From contig URVW01000005.1 in the NCBI GenBank assembly GCA_900551435.1, positions 1-62,232 of the forward strand: DNA of 62,232 nt. Reading direction: 5' to 3'. The position numbers were made by a program, and so were the translations under genes. The notes under the pieces were generated by a model. The model did not search any database. It was not told the origin of the DNA and worked only from the letters and a program-made list of their open reading frames with translations. The stretch is from an uncultured Faecalibacterium sp. (GTDB lineage Bacteria; Bacillota; Clostridia; Oscillospirales; Ruminococcaceae). Positions 25,629 through 34,189 of the stretch are shown here, piece after piece; the stretch's first letter is position 1; each line of letters begins with the position of its first letter.

Positions 25629-26660
25629 TTACTGCTGCGCGGCATATTCCGCGTTGTACTCCTGAATGCGGTCATACACGGGCTGCAGCTCGGGGTTGGC
25701 CGACAGAACGGAATCGTGCAGAGGAGCCATGGCCTCCTGAAACGGAGCCGTGTCCGGATACAGGAAGTTGACGTGCTGCTCGTTCTCGGCCTTGTCCTTC
25801 GCCTCGGCAACGGCATCGGCCCAAGCAGCCTGTTCGGTCTCTTTGACGATCTCAAATCCCTCGTCAAAGATGGCGCGCTCCTCATCGCTGAGGTTGCACA
25901 TGAACTCGTAATTCGCGACCAGCAGATCGGGGACCATCTGGTGCATATCGTAGGAGTAATATTTGCAGATATCGCCGTGGCCGTTGTCGGTCAGGGCCAG
26001 CTCGTTGTTCTCTGCGCCGTCGAGGATGCCGGCCTGCAGGGCGGTGTAGACATCGCCGAAGCCCATCGGGGTGGCCGTGCCGCCCAGCAGACGCATCATC
26101 TCCACATTGGTGGGCGACTGCTGCACACGGATCTTCAGGCCCTTCAGGTCGGAGGGCTGGTTGATGGGAGTCTTGACCGTGTAGAAGTTTCGGGTCCCTG
26201 CGTCCAGCCATGCCACCGTTTCCAGACCGGCCTTGGAGGTGGTCAGGAAGATGGGGTCGGTGACCTCGGGGTCATCCATGGCGGCATGATAGGCCTCCAC
26301 GCTGGAGAACAGATACGGCAGATTGAAGATCTGGTACTGCGAGCTGAACGTCTCCATGATGGCCGTGGACGCCACGACGAAATCGATGGCGCCGGTCTGG
26401 GTCAGCTGGACCATCTCGGTCTGGCTGCCCAGCAGCTCGCTGGGGTAGACCTCGACCCGGTATTTGTCGCCCAGCTTCTCGTTGATGTGGGCCGCAAACG
26501 CTTCCAGACCCAGATGGTCCGGGTGCGTCTGGGACTGGACATGGCCGATGCGGATGATCTTGCGGTCATCCTTTTCGCCCTGTGCGCCGCAGCCCGTCAG
26601 CATCAGGCCGCCGGTCAGTGCCGCAGCGCCCATCAGAGACAGGAACTTTCTTCTCTTCAT
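25629..26660 (-). CDS. TRAP transporter substrate-binding protein (DctP family)
   Basis: The 343-aa lipoprotein (SLMGAAALTGGLMLTGCG signal) has the DctP fold: AFAAHINEKLGDKYRVEVYPSELLGSQTEMVQL, LDAGTRNFYTVKTPINQPSDLKGLKIRVQQSPTN and GFGDVYTALQAGILDGAENN. It is the first gene of a dctP-Q-M operon. ATG at 26660 has GGGAGG nine bases upstream; a start three codons earlier would touch the ribosome site. The ligand cannot be read from sequence; dicarboxylates, sugar acids or sialic acid are possible. Confidence 0.93.
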   Translation of the reverse strand: MKRRKFLSLMGAAALTGGLMLTGCGAQGEKDDRKIIRIGHVQSQTHPDHLGLEAFAAHINEKLGDKYRVEVYPSELLGSQTEMVQLTQTGAIDFVVASTAIMETFSSQYQIFNLPYLFSSVEAYHAAMDDPEVTDPIFLTTSKAGLETVAWLDAGTRNFYTVKTPINQPSDLKGLKIRVQQSPTNVEMMRLLGGTATPMGFGDVYTALQAGILDGAENNELALTDNGHGDICKYYSYDMHQMVPDLLVANYEFMCNLSDEERAIFDEGFEIVKETEQAAWADAVAEAKDKAENEQHVNFLYPDTAPFQEAMAPLHDSVLSANPELQPVYDRIQEYNAEYAAQQ

Positions 26661-26846
26661 GAATTGCATCCTCCCTTTTTTCGTCGGTTTTCCTTTTTTC
26701 TCTTCGCAAAAACATTCTAACAAATCGTTCATTTTTTCGAAACAAGAATTTTTTGCGATAGGCAGGACGATTTTGTCTTTGTTGTATCCAAGTACAAATT
26801 TCTCCTGTTCCGGACGAAAGAAACTGGCAAAAAGGAAGTTTTTGAC

Positions 26847-26895
26847 CCAAAAAGCGCCCGCTTCGTCTCTCTGCACTTTGACGAAGCGGGCGCTT
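26847..26895 (-). terminator. Terminator between the two-component genes and the TRAP operon
   Basis: AAGCGCCCGCTTCGTC and its perfect complement form a 16-bp stem followed by a U-run on the minus strand, seven bases after the regulator stop. The TRAP operon therefore needs its own promoter downstream of this point. Confidence 0.92.
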
Positions 26896-26901
26896 GTGTG
26901 G

Positions 26902-27702
26902 TTATTTTGTGGTTTCGCTGTTCCGCACCACCTGTTCGGCGGCGGCAAGACGGTAATCGGAGGGCGTCTGCCCCGTGATGCGCTTGAACACCCGCGCGAA
27001 ATAGTTGGCGTCGCTGTAGCCGCACGCGGTGCTGATGTCCTTCAGGCTCATGCGGGCATCCGCCATGAGCTGCTGGGCCTTCCGGACCCGAAATTCATTG
27101 AGATAGGTCGAAAAGTTCACCTTGAAGCACTGTTTGAACAGCTTGCAGAAGTAGGCGTCCGAATAGCGCAGCGCTGCCGCCGCGTCCTGCATCGAGATGT
27201 CCTCGGGGTAGTGCGCTTCGATGAACGACGCCATTTCGGCCCGGATGATGGCGGTGCGGACGTCCTCTTCTTCCTCCCGGCGGACCGGTTCCGCTGCCGC
27301 AGGTTCCACTCGGTGCGGGACCTGCGAGGTCACCTGCCGGATGGCATCCTCCACCGCAAAGACCAGCTCCTGTTCCTTATAAGGCTTCAGAAGATAATCC
27401 TGCGCATGGACCGAGATGGCCTGTTTGGCATAGTCGAATTTATCAAATCCGGTCAAAAAGAGGATGGCGCAGTTTTTGTCCGTCTCACGAATCTTCCGGG
27501 CCACTTCCAGTCCGGTCATTCCGGGCATCTCGATGTCAAGGATGACCACCTGCGGCGCTTCCCGCGCAAACAGTTCGGCGGCTTCGCGGCCGTTCTTGGC
27601 TTCGTAGAGCAGGATGAGGTCCCCGAGATACTTTTGCAGGGTCTTGCACAGCACCTTCCGCTCGATGAGTTCATCTTCCGCCACCAGCAATTTGCACTTC
27701 AT
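26902..27702 (-). CDS. AraC-type response regulator (YesN-like)
   Basis: The 266-aa protein has a receiver domain (LLVAEDELIERKVL acidic pocket, phospho-Asp in QVVILDIEMPGMTG, Lys in DYLLKPYKEQEL) and a C-terminal pair of AraC helix-turn-helices (SLKDISTACGYSDANYFARVFKRITGQTPSDYR). The linker is short. It is coupled to the histidine kinase (ATGA) and is the likely regulator of the adjacent TRAP operon, as in many clostridial TRAP/carbohydrate loci. Confidence 0.92.
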   Translation of the reverse strand: MKCKLLVAEDELIERKVLCKTLQKYLGDLILLYEAKNGREAAELFAREAPQVVILDIEMPGMTGLEVARKIRETDKNCAILFLTGFDKFDYAKQAISVHAQDYLLKPYKEQELVFAVEDAIRQVTSQVPHRVEPAAAEPVRREEEEDVRTAIIRAEMASFIEAHYPEDISMQDAAAALRYSDAYFCKLFKQCFKVNFSTYLNEFRVRKAQQLMADARMSLKDISTACGYSDANYFARVFKRITGQTPSDYRLAAAEQVVRNSETTK

Positions 27703-29165
27703 GAAGCATCCTCCTTCTGCATCTGTGGAATTTCAAACCGTACCACGGTCCCATGGCCCGGACGGCTGTAAATGTGCATCCCGCCGTTTTGGTAGAGCAT
27801 GGAGATTCGCCGGGAAATATTTCCAAGCCCGATGCCCTTTCCGGTTTGTTCGCTCTGCCGAATCTTCTCTTGCAGCGCCGCAAGTTCCTGCGCGTCCATT
27901 CCCTTTCCGTTGTCCGCCACCGTCAAAATGAGCCGGTTTTGTTCCTGCCACGCCCGCACCAGAATGCGTCCACCCTCTTCGCAGGACTTCAGCCCGTGGG
28001 CAAAGGCATTTTCAATGACCGGCTGCAGCGTGAACGACGGCAGCCGCACCGCCGCTGGGTCGGCGTCGATCTTCTTTTCCACCGTGATGCGGCCATCGAA
28101 CCGCATCTGCTGCAGATAGATATAGTCCTCGACCCCTTCCAGCTCTTCTTCGAGGGTGATCTCCTGCGCCTTGGTGCGCAGATTGTGCCGGAACATGCTG
28201 CCCAGCCGGACGATCATTTCATCGGTCGCGGCGGCGTCCTCCAAGCGGGCCATGCAGGAGATCATGTTCAGGGTGTTGAACAAAAAGTGCGGGTTCACCT
28301 GACTTTTCAGCACTTCCAGCCGGGTGTGCTCCAAGTCCTTTTCCAGCGCAAGGTTCCGCATCTCTTCGCGGTGCAGGGCGTTCAGCGCCGCCACATAGTC
28401 CGCCATCGCGTGCTTCATCTGGTTAAAGGTCCCTGTCAGCTGGCCCACCTCGTCGGTCGTTTTCACGGGCAGGTCCTCGCCGGAAAAATCGTTCTCCGCA
28501 ATGCTGCGGGATGCCTGAACCAGCTGCAAAAGCGGGACCACCACGGTGGAGGTCAGCATTTTCAAAATGAGGGCCATCAGCACCACCGCCGCCGCCAGCA
28601 TGACGCCGTACAGCCCGGGCAGACGCTGCATCATCTGGGCATGTTCCTGATAGTCCGCGCTCTCCTGTTCCAGTGTGGCCTGTGTCAGCCGCAGGGCATA
28701 TTCCGAAAGATAGTCCTGCATGTCCATGATGTGGTACATTTCTTCCACATAGCCGTCCGTCTCCGCCGTCCGCTGCAAAAAGGCGTCCCGGCTCTGCCGA
28801 TAGCCCGCATAGCCTTGCAGCAGGTTCCATGTCCGGGCGTACCGTTCTTCGCCCAGCTCGGCGTAATCGAAGGGCAGAGCCGCGAGGCTGGCCTCAGCGG
28901 CATCGCACGCGGCCGCCAGCTCCTGCGCGTTCTCCTGCGAGGATTCGCGGACATACCGTTCAAAGGCCCGCGTCTCGGCCTTGAGGGCATCCTGCACGGT
29001 GTAGCAGGACGCGTTCTCTTCCAGCACGGTATCAAAGGCGGTCAGGGTCCACTGTCCGATGCCCGCCGCCATCCCGATGGACACCAGCGTGACCAGAAAG
29101 ATGGCCGCCAAGCCGCTGACGATCTTGGTCCGGAGCGAGATGCCTTTCCGGTCCTGTGTTTTCAT
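27699..29165 (-). CDS. Sensor histidine kinase (YesM-like)
   Basis: The 488-aa protein has a membrane helix near residues 13-33, an extracellular ~150-residue helical sensor, a second helix (LYGVMLAAAVVLMALILKML), HAMP, the His_kinase motif VNPHFLFNTLNMISCMA and a HATPase with PVIENAFAHGL, DNGKGM and GKGIGLGNISRR. It is coupled to the AraC regulator. I place the start at 29165, where GGGAG lies upstream. Confidence 0.92.
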   Translation of the reverse strand: MKTQDRKGISLRTKIVSGLAAIFLVTLVSIGMAAGIGQWTLTAFDTVLEENASCYTVQDALKAETRAFERYVRESSQENAQELAAACDAAEASLAALPFDYAELGEERYARTWNLLQGYAGYRQSRDAFLQRTAETDGYVEEMYHIMDMQDYLSEYALRLTQATLEQESADYQEHAQMMQRLPGLYGVMLAAAVVLMALILKMLTSTVVVPLLQLVQASRSIAENDFSGEDLPVKTTDEVGQLTGTFNQMKHAMADYVAALNALHREEMRNLALEKDLEHTRLEVLKSQVNPHFLFNTLNMISCMARLEDAAATDEMIVRLGSMFRHNLRTKAQEITLEEELEGVEDYIYLQQMRFDGRITVEKKIDADPAAVRLPSFTLQPVIENAFAHGLKSCEEGGRILVRAWQEQNRLILTVADNGKGMDAQELAALQEKIRQSEQTGKGIGLGNISRRISMLYQNGGMHIYSRPGHGTVVRFEIPQMQKEDAS

Positions 29166-29264
29166 CCTGTCTCCCGCCTTTCCTCGACATTTTAATTGTA
29201 TTATAAGCGCTTTTCGGCCCATTTGCAACGCGGCGGGGCTTTTCCGGCCGGATGAATTTTTTAT

Positions 29265-29293
29265 TCGTCAAATTCCGCGCGGTATGCTATACT
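29265..29293 (+). promoter_or_regulatory. Promoter remaining upstream of the degraded two-component locus
   Basis: TCGTCA, 17 bases and TATACT lie about 20 bases before the surviving receiver fragment, and AGAGGG follows. This looks like the original promoter and ribosome site of the lost regulator gene. Confidence 0.5.
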
Positions 29294-29296
29294 AGA

Positions 29297-29456
29297 GGGA
29301 AAACGAAAACGTCGGACATCCGGATGCCCGGGATGGACGGCATGGAACTGATGCAGCGGCTGAACCGGGACCCCCCGGAGATCAAGATCGTCATTCTGAG
29401 CGGCTACAGCGACTTTGAATATCTGAACATGTCCATCAAGAACCATGTGGCGGAAC
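29297..29456 (+). pseudogene. Receiver-domain fragment of a response regulator
   Basis: The frame reads SDIRMPGMDGMELMQRL then KIVILSGYSDFEYLNMSIKNHVAE, the phosphorylation-site half of a YesN receiver. The first ~50 residues (acidic pocket) are missing, and after HVAE the expected YLLKP segment is absent and the frame shifts. It is a remnant truncated at both ends. Confidence 0.8.
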
Positions 29457-31781
29457 ATCCTGCAGGTCTGCTCAGCGCTGCCCGCTGGGCCGCTGCACCG
29501 GCTGCTGTTCCCCTTTGCGGGCGAATCGCTCGTGGCGCTCTACAGCAGCGAAGCGGAAATTTCACTCGAGGAAGTCACCGCGTCCCTGCGGGAGCTGCAG
29601 AAGGCGGTCCACGACCAGCTGCGCGTCACTCTGTCGGTGGGCATCAGCAATCTGTGTACCGAACCTGAGATGCTGCCCCAAGCCTACGAACAGGCCGACT
29701 GCTGTGCCAAGCAGAGCGCCTTTGCGGGGCAGGAGCAAATTTACCAGTTCCGCCAGCTGAGCAGCGAGCGCCCGGATGACTTGGCCTATTTTGATACCGA
29801 GCGGGTCGAAAAAGCCCTTCTGGCGCAGGACTACGAAGCGCTTCGGGCCGAGGTGGACCGGGTGCTCCTGCTTCCCGGCACGGCCAAGCTGGACTATCAG
29901 ACCGTGGACCGGCTCTGCCTATCCCTGCTGTTCCACATCTCGCTGTGGGCTTTGCGCTACGGCGTTCAGATGGAAGAGGTCATGCGCAGTCTGGGCGCGC
30001 ACTACACCGACATCCACCAGTGCGACACCCTGACCAGCAAGCGGGATTTCGTCCTCGCCTGTCTGTTCAGCCGGTCCATCCGGGTCCAGCAGCGGGCGCA
30101 CATCCAATCCATCAGCTACACCGCGCAGGACATCAGCAACACCCTTGACCGCTTTGCCGAGGGCGTGTACAGCGTTTCTGACGCTTTTTCCACCGACGAG
30201 CGGCTGCTCGAGATCCTGGACCGCAGCTACGGGGCCAATCCCAACGCCAAAAAGTACGCCATCACCTACACGAACGGCGCACTGTTCGAGAGCTATTCCC
30301 GGCTGGTGAAGCAGAAGAAGATCGACGCCATCTATGTGGTCAACCGCCACGACGTGCTGGATTTTCTCGACCCCAACCAGACCACGTCCCTGCTCATCAA
30401 GAACTTTGAAGCCATGGGGATGGACGACCCCGGCAAATACGGAAAATTCTATTTTTATCCCCTGACCGACAACTATCTGCGGACCGAATCCTATGGCGAA
30501 GTCCGGCGGGATCAGGTCGTGTTCGGCAGCCGCCGGGTGTATTCCGCGCTCAAGAGCGGCTATCCGTATCTGCATGTGTTCTCCATCGAGGAACAGACCC
30601 TCTACGACCTCTACCAGCTGCAAGCCAAGCGGGTGGGTGCGGAAGTCTACATCCTGACCGCAGACGGCGGGCTGATCTCGTCCACCAACGAGGACGCCGT
30701 GGCCGCAGGGGCAATGCCGGAAACCATCGCCGCTGCGCTGGCGGAACTGCAGGAGACGAACGGCGCAGTCAAGATCGACGGCAGCGCCTATGACGTCGCC
30801 TTTGCAAAGGGCGATTCCACTCCGTGGACGACGGTGCTGCTGGTCCCGGCCGAGAGCCTGACCGCCGCCACCACCGAGCTGTACGTTCAGACGCTGAGCG
30901 TCCTCATCGTCTGCGTTGGCATCTTTGCGCTGCTCATCTTCTACTTCTACTATCGGTTCATGATGCCCATGACCCAGCTGGAAGAAGCCATGCGGCGGGC
31001 CGATGCCGGAGACCTGTGCGCCTACGCCAAGCCGCAGGGGCCGGAGGAAGTCTCCCGCATGATGACCACTTACAACTCCATGCTGGACAACATCCGGGTG
31101 GGGCTGGACCAACAGATGAAGATGGAGCGCCACAAGCAGGACCTCGAGATGCAGGTCCTCATGAGCCAGATCAACCCCCACTTCCTTTATAACACCTTGG
31201 AGACCATCGTCTGGAAGGCGGGCGAGGCCGGACGCCCCGACATCAGCAAGATGGCGTCCAGCTTGGGCAAGCTCTACCGTCTGAGCATCTCGGGCGGGCT
31301 GTTCGTGCCGCTGAAACAGGAACTGGAACACGTCCAGATGTACATGAACATCCAGCGCATCCGCTACGGCAGCAAGATCGATTACGAGGTCAAGCTCCAC
31401 GGGTGCGACGCCGCCCATGTGGAGACGCTCAAGCTCATTTTGCAGCCGGTCGTGGAAAACAGTCTGCTCTACGGCATGGAAGGGCTGGACCACGTTCTGC
31501 GCATCCGCGTTGCGGCTTACCACCGCGGCGACAAGCTCATTTTGACCGTCACCGACAACGGCATCGGCATGGACGCCGAGACGGTGGAAAAACTGCGGCA
31601 GCAGATCGCGCACGGCCGCAAGCCCTCGGCGGAGAAGAACCGCCGCAGCACCGGCATCGGACTGCACAACATCGAAGCGCGTCTGCGGCTGTACGCCGGC
31701 GCGTCCAATCATGTCCGGGTCCAGAGCCGCCCCGGCTTTGGCACACGGGTCAGCATCGAGCTGCCGTGGAACCCCATCTAA
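29445..31781 (+). pseudogene. Fused remnant of a response regulator and a histidine kinase
   Basis: One open frame of 778 codons. Residues ~1-200 match the linker region of long YesN regulators (FAGESLVALYSSEAEISLEEV, LRVTLSVGISNLC, AYEQADCCAKQ), but no receiver and no AraC domain follow. From ~205 on it is a YesM kinase starting inside its extracellular dCache-like sensor (IQSISYTAQDISNTLDRFAEGV). A membrane helix (VLIVCVGIFALLIFYFYY), HAMP, the phospho-His motif MSQINPHFLYNTLE and an ATPase with DNGIGM and STGIGLHNIEARL follow. The kinase lacks its first membrane helix, so its sensor could not be outside. The ATG at 29445 has no ribosome site. Probably non-functional. Confidence 0.75.
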
Positions 31782-31786
31782 ACCCG

Positions 31787-31829
31787 CAGCGCCCCCTGTC
31801 CGCAGGATTTTTCCGGACAAGGGGCGCTG
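31787..31829 (+). terminator. Terminator after the fused kinase remnant
   Basis: CAGCGCCCCCTGTCCG pairs with CGGACAAGGGGCGCTG, followed by TCTGCAATTTTT. It begins just behind the TAA at 31781. Confidence 0.75.
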
Positions 31830-31905
31830 TCTGCAATTTTTCTGCATCCTCATTCGTATCCTGAGTAAATGGACCGAATTTCGTGGAATGAATGGAGGGA
31901 CCGCT

Positions 31906-32259
31906 ATGGCGATCTTTGAAAAGACCATCCGCACCAAAAGCTTCGACACCCTGCTCCACAGGCTTGAACGGGCCATCCCGGACAGCAGCTGGTCGGCGGA
32001 CCTCGAAGCCGGAAGCGACTTTCGCGAGGGCAGCGCACGGTGCAGCGTCCGCGTGTTCGAGCGGTACAGCATGGTGGGCGGCAACCGCCTGAGCCTGACG
32101 CTGACCCTCTTCCAGAACGGCGACAGCCCCATCCGGCTGTCGGCCATCACGGCGGGCGGAAGCCAAGCGGTATTCTTCAAGGTGAACACCCTCGGCGAGG
32201 AAGCCTTTCTGGACGATGTGAAAGAACTTCTGGAGGAGATTTTGGAGGAGAAAACATGA
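31906..32259 (+). CDS. DUF6054-like small protein
   Basis: The 117-aa protein has the pattern SVRVFERYSMVGGNRLSLTLTLF, SAITAGGSQAVFFKVNTLGEEAFL, and an acidic end; it resembles what I recall of DUF6054 in Firmicutes. No membrane segment is seen. It begins behind GGAGGG (8 bases) and overlaps the next gene (ATGA). Function is unknown. Confidence 0.75.
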   Translation: MAIFEKTIRTKSFDTLLHRLERAIPDSSWSADLEAGSDFREGSARCSVRVFERYSMVGGNRLSLTLTLFQNGDSPIRLSAITAGGSQAVFFKVNTLGEEAFLDDVKELLEEILEEKT

Positions 32260-32417
32260 GTTACGGCTGGGCCATTCTTTTTACCGTCGCGGCATGGATC
32301 GTGGGGAGCTTTCTCGAGGGCCTTCTGGGCGAAGGGACCCATATCCTGTTCGCCATCCTCGTGATGGGCTGCTGCATCATGAAATTCATCAAGGATCAGA
32401 ACCACGAACCGCACTGA
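32256..32417 (+). CDS. 53-aa membrane protein
   Basis: The protein is a short one with two hydrophobic stretches (GWAILFTVAAWIVGSFLEGLL and THILFAILVMGCCIMKFI) and a polar end. GGAGGAG lies five bases before its ATG, which overlaps the upstream stop. Its placement suggests that it works with the DUF6054-like and DUF975 proteins, but I know no function. Confidence 0.75.
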   Translation: MSYGWAILFTVAAWIVGSFLEGLLGEGTHILFAILVMGCCIMKFIKDQNHEPH

Positions 32418-32432
32418 CAGGAGGTTTTACAG

Positions 32433-33227
32433 ATGAAAGGATCGGCTGATTATCGTGCCCTTGCGCGCAATGCTCTGCAGGGGAAATGGAAAACTGCGGT
32501 GCTCACAGGGCTTGCCGCCAGCGCACTGGGCGCAAGCATCGTCAACGGAAACACCCCCACGCTCAAATCGCTCACGAATCAGAATCCGACCTCGGACCCG
32601 CAGGGCTATCTTGCACTGTTTTCGCAGCCCAAAGGCGGAAAGCTGCTTGCGGCTCTGGTGGTCTGCACGCTGGTCTGGGTCCTGCTCACCATCGTCGTGG
32701 GCGGTGCTGCGCAGCTTGGCTACGCCCGGTTCAACCTGAATCTGGCGGATGGCAAAAACGCCGCGTTTTCTGATCTGCTCTCGCAGAAAGGCCGCCTGTG
32801 GGACGGCTTCTGCATGAAATTCCTGCAAGGTCTGTACATCACGCTTTGGAGCCTGTTGTTCCTCATCCCGGGCATCGTGAAATTCTACAGCTACGCCATG
32901 ACGCCCTACATCATGGCCGAGCACCCCACCCTGACCGCCAACGAAGCCATTACCGAGTCCCGCCGCATCATGGACGGCAACAAATGGCGGCTGTTCTGCC
33001 TGAACTTCAGCTTTCTCGGCTGGGAGCTGCTCTGTCTTGTCCCCCTGTGGGCTGGCACTTGGCTCATCGTCTCCCTCTTTTCCAGCTGGGAAGCTGTGTG
33101 CGTCTCACTCGTCATTTTGATGCTGCTCCCGATGAGCATTGGGTTCTTCTTCCTGCGCCCCTACGAAGAAGCCGCATGGGCTGTCTTTTACCGGGATATC
33201 ACGGCGATGGAAACTTCTGAACTGTAA
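32433..33227 (+). CDS. DUF975-family membrane protein
   Basis: The 264-aa protein starts with a short helix (DYRALARNALQGKWKTAVLTGL), has a first long membrane helix before the LARFNLNLADGKNAAFSDLL-like segment (seen as YARFNLNLADGKNAAFSDLL) and further helices. The DUF975 signature KFYSYAMTPYIMAEHPTLTANEAITESRRIMDGNKWRLF is present. DUF975 proteins are found throughout Firmicutes; function unknown. It follows the small membrane gene by 15 bases with AGGAGG. Confidence 0.9.
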   Translation: MKGSADYRALARNALQGKWKTAVLTGLAASALGASIVNGNTPTLKSLTNQNPTSDPQGYLALFSQPKGGKLLAALVVCTLVWVLLTIVVGGAAQLGYARFNLNLADGKNAAFSDLLSQKGRLWDGFCMKFLQGLYITLWSLLFLIPGIVKFYSYAMTPYIMAEHPTLTANEAITESRRIMDGNKWRLFCLNFSFLGWELLCLVPLWAGTWLIVSLFSSWEAVCVSLVILMLLPMSIGFFFLRPYEEAAWAVFYRDITAMETSEL

Positions 33228-33236
33228 TAAAAACCA

Positions 33237-33283
33237 TAAAACAACAGCCAGCGCGGCGGGACGGCAGCGCTGGCTATTGTTTT
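33237..33283 (+). terminator. Terminator after the DUF975 gene
   Basis: AAAACAACAGCCAGCGC and GCGCTGGCTATTGTTTT form a long stem with a U-run, so it can stop transcription in either direction. Confidence 0.85.
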
Positions 33284-33340
33284 GCGGTGCTTTGGGACAC
33301 ATCTGCATTTTTTGACATTCATGGTCTGTTTTTGATTTAT

Positions 33341-33404
33341 ATCAAATTTTGCAGATAAAAGAAAAATTCAGCCTATTTTCATAAATCGTTCACACCGATA
33401 TACT
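33341..33404 (+). promoter_or_regulatory. Shared motif and promoter upstream of the relic gene
   Basis: ATCAAATTTTGCAGATA at 33341-33357 matches motifs at 34096 and 35459. It lies about 20 bases upstream of TTTTCA (33376-33381), 17 bases, TATACT (33399-33404). The motif centre is near -62, a usual activator position for LysR proteins. Confidence 0.55.
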
Positions 33405-33488
33405 AAAGCCATCAAAGGCGGAGCGGCCAGCACAGCCGCCCGCCGCACACGAAGTTTTCGGATAAAATTGATCGAAGGAGAAAACATT

Positions 33489-33996
33489 ATGTCGAATTCA
33501 TTTCTCGCCGTTCCTTCCTGAAGGCCGCTGGCGTGGGCGCAGCCGCTACGACCACCACGACAACACCGGCTGTTTCCCCCACGCAAAGGCCAATGTGGAA
33601 ACGCGGGGCGAATCCGTGTTCGCGGCCCGCAACGCCATCGACGGCGTGATCTATCCCAGCTGTCACGGGCGGTATCCGTTTGAGAGCTGGGGCATCAACC
33701 GCGACCCCAACGCCTGTTGGGAGCTGGACTTTGGGCGTCCGGTCCGCGCCGAAACGCTGATCCTGACCACCCGCGCCGACTTCCCCCACGACGCATGGTG
33801 GACACAGGCCCGCCTGACCCTTTCCACCGGCGAAGAGCGCATCCTGCCGCTCTCCAAGACCGCCGAGGGCCAGCTGTTCGACCTGAACGGCGTGGTCATC
33901 GCCGGCCTGAAGCTCGATCAGCTCATCAAGGCCGATGACCCGTCCCCCTTCCCCGCCCTCACGCAGGTCGAAGTCTTTGGTTCCAGCAAGCTCTAA
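33489..33996 (+). pseudogene. Chimeric relic: Tat/SBP-like signal joined to a carbohydrate-binding tail
   Basis: An ATG with AAGGAG upstream begins MS and, after one missing base, reads FISRRSFLKAAGVGAAAT, a twin-arginine/lipoprotein start usual for solute-binding proteins. Without the shift the frame stops at 33521. At about 33541 another frame takes over with YDHHDNTGCFPHAKANVETR, GESVFAARNAIDGVIYPS and ADDPSPFPALTQVEVFG, the C-terminal discoidin-like domain of another protein. The longest intact frame is 133 codons (33595-33996). It looks like a deletion fusing two genes. Confidence 0.72.
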
Positions 33997-34009
33997 GCAT
34001 CCCCCTCTG

Positions 34010-34043
34010 CACCTTGCCGGGTCCCTCGGCAGGGTGTTTTTTT
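34010..34043 (+). terminator. Terminator after the relic gene
   Basis: CACCTTGCCG and CGGCAGGGTG form a stem followed by seven T. It lies 14 bases after the TAA at 33996. Confidence 0.85.
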
Positions 34044-34095
34044 GCGGTTTTGGCCCAAAACCGCCCGCTTTCATTCCAAAGAAGAATCGAACAAG

Positions 34096-34139
34096 ATCAA
34101 ATATCCATATTTTACAGATGGATCAACTTGTGCTTCAAT
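34096..34139 (+). promoter_or_regulatory. Shared motif overlapping the promoter of the PrpF gene
   Basis: ATCAAATAT, then CC, then ATATTTTACAGATG contains TTTACA as -35 (34111-34116); 17 bases later TTCAAT (34134-34139) fits a -10. The motif resembles those at 33341 and 35459. Confidence 0.5.
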
Positions 34140-34189
34140 AAGCGTAGAAAAACATCGTCAGCGACCAAATACGAAAGGATGAGCGGTAT

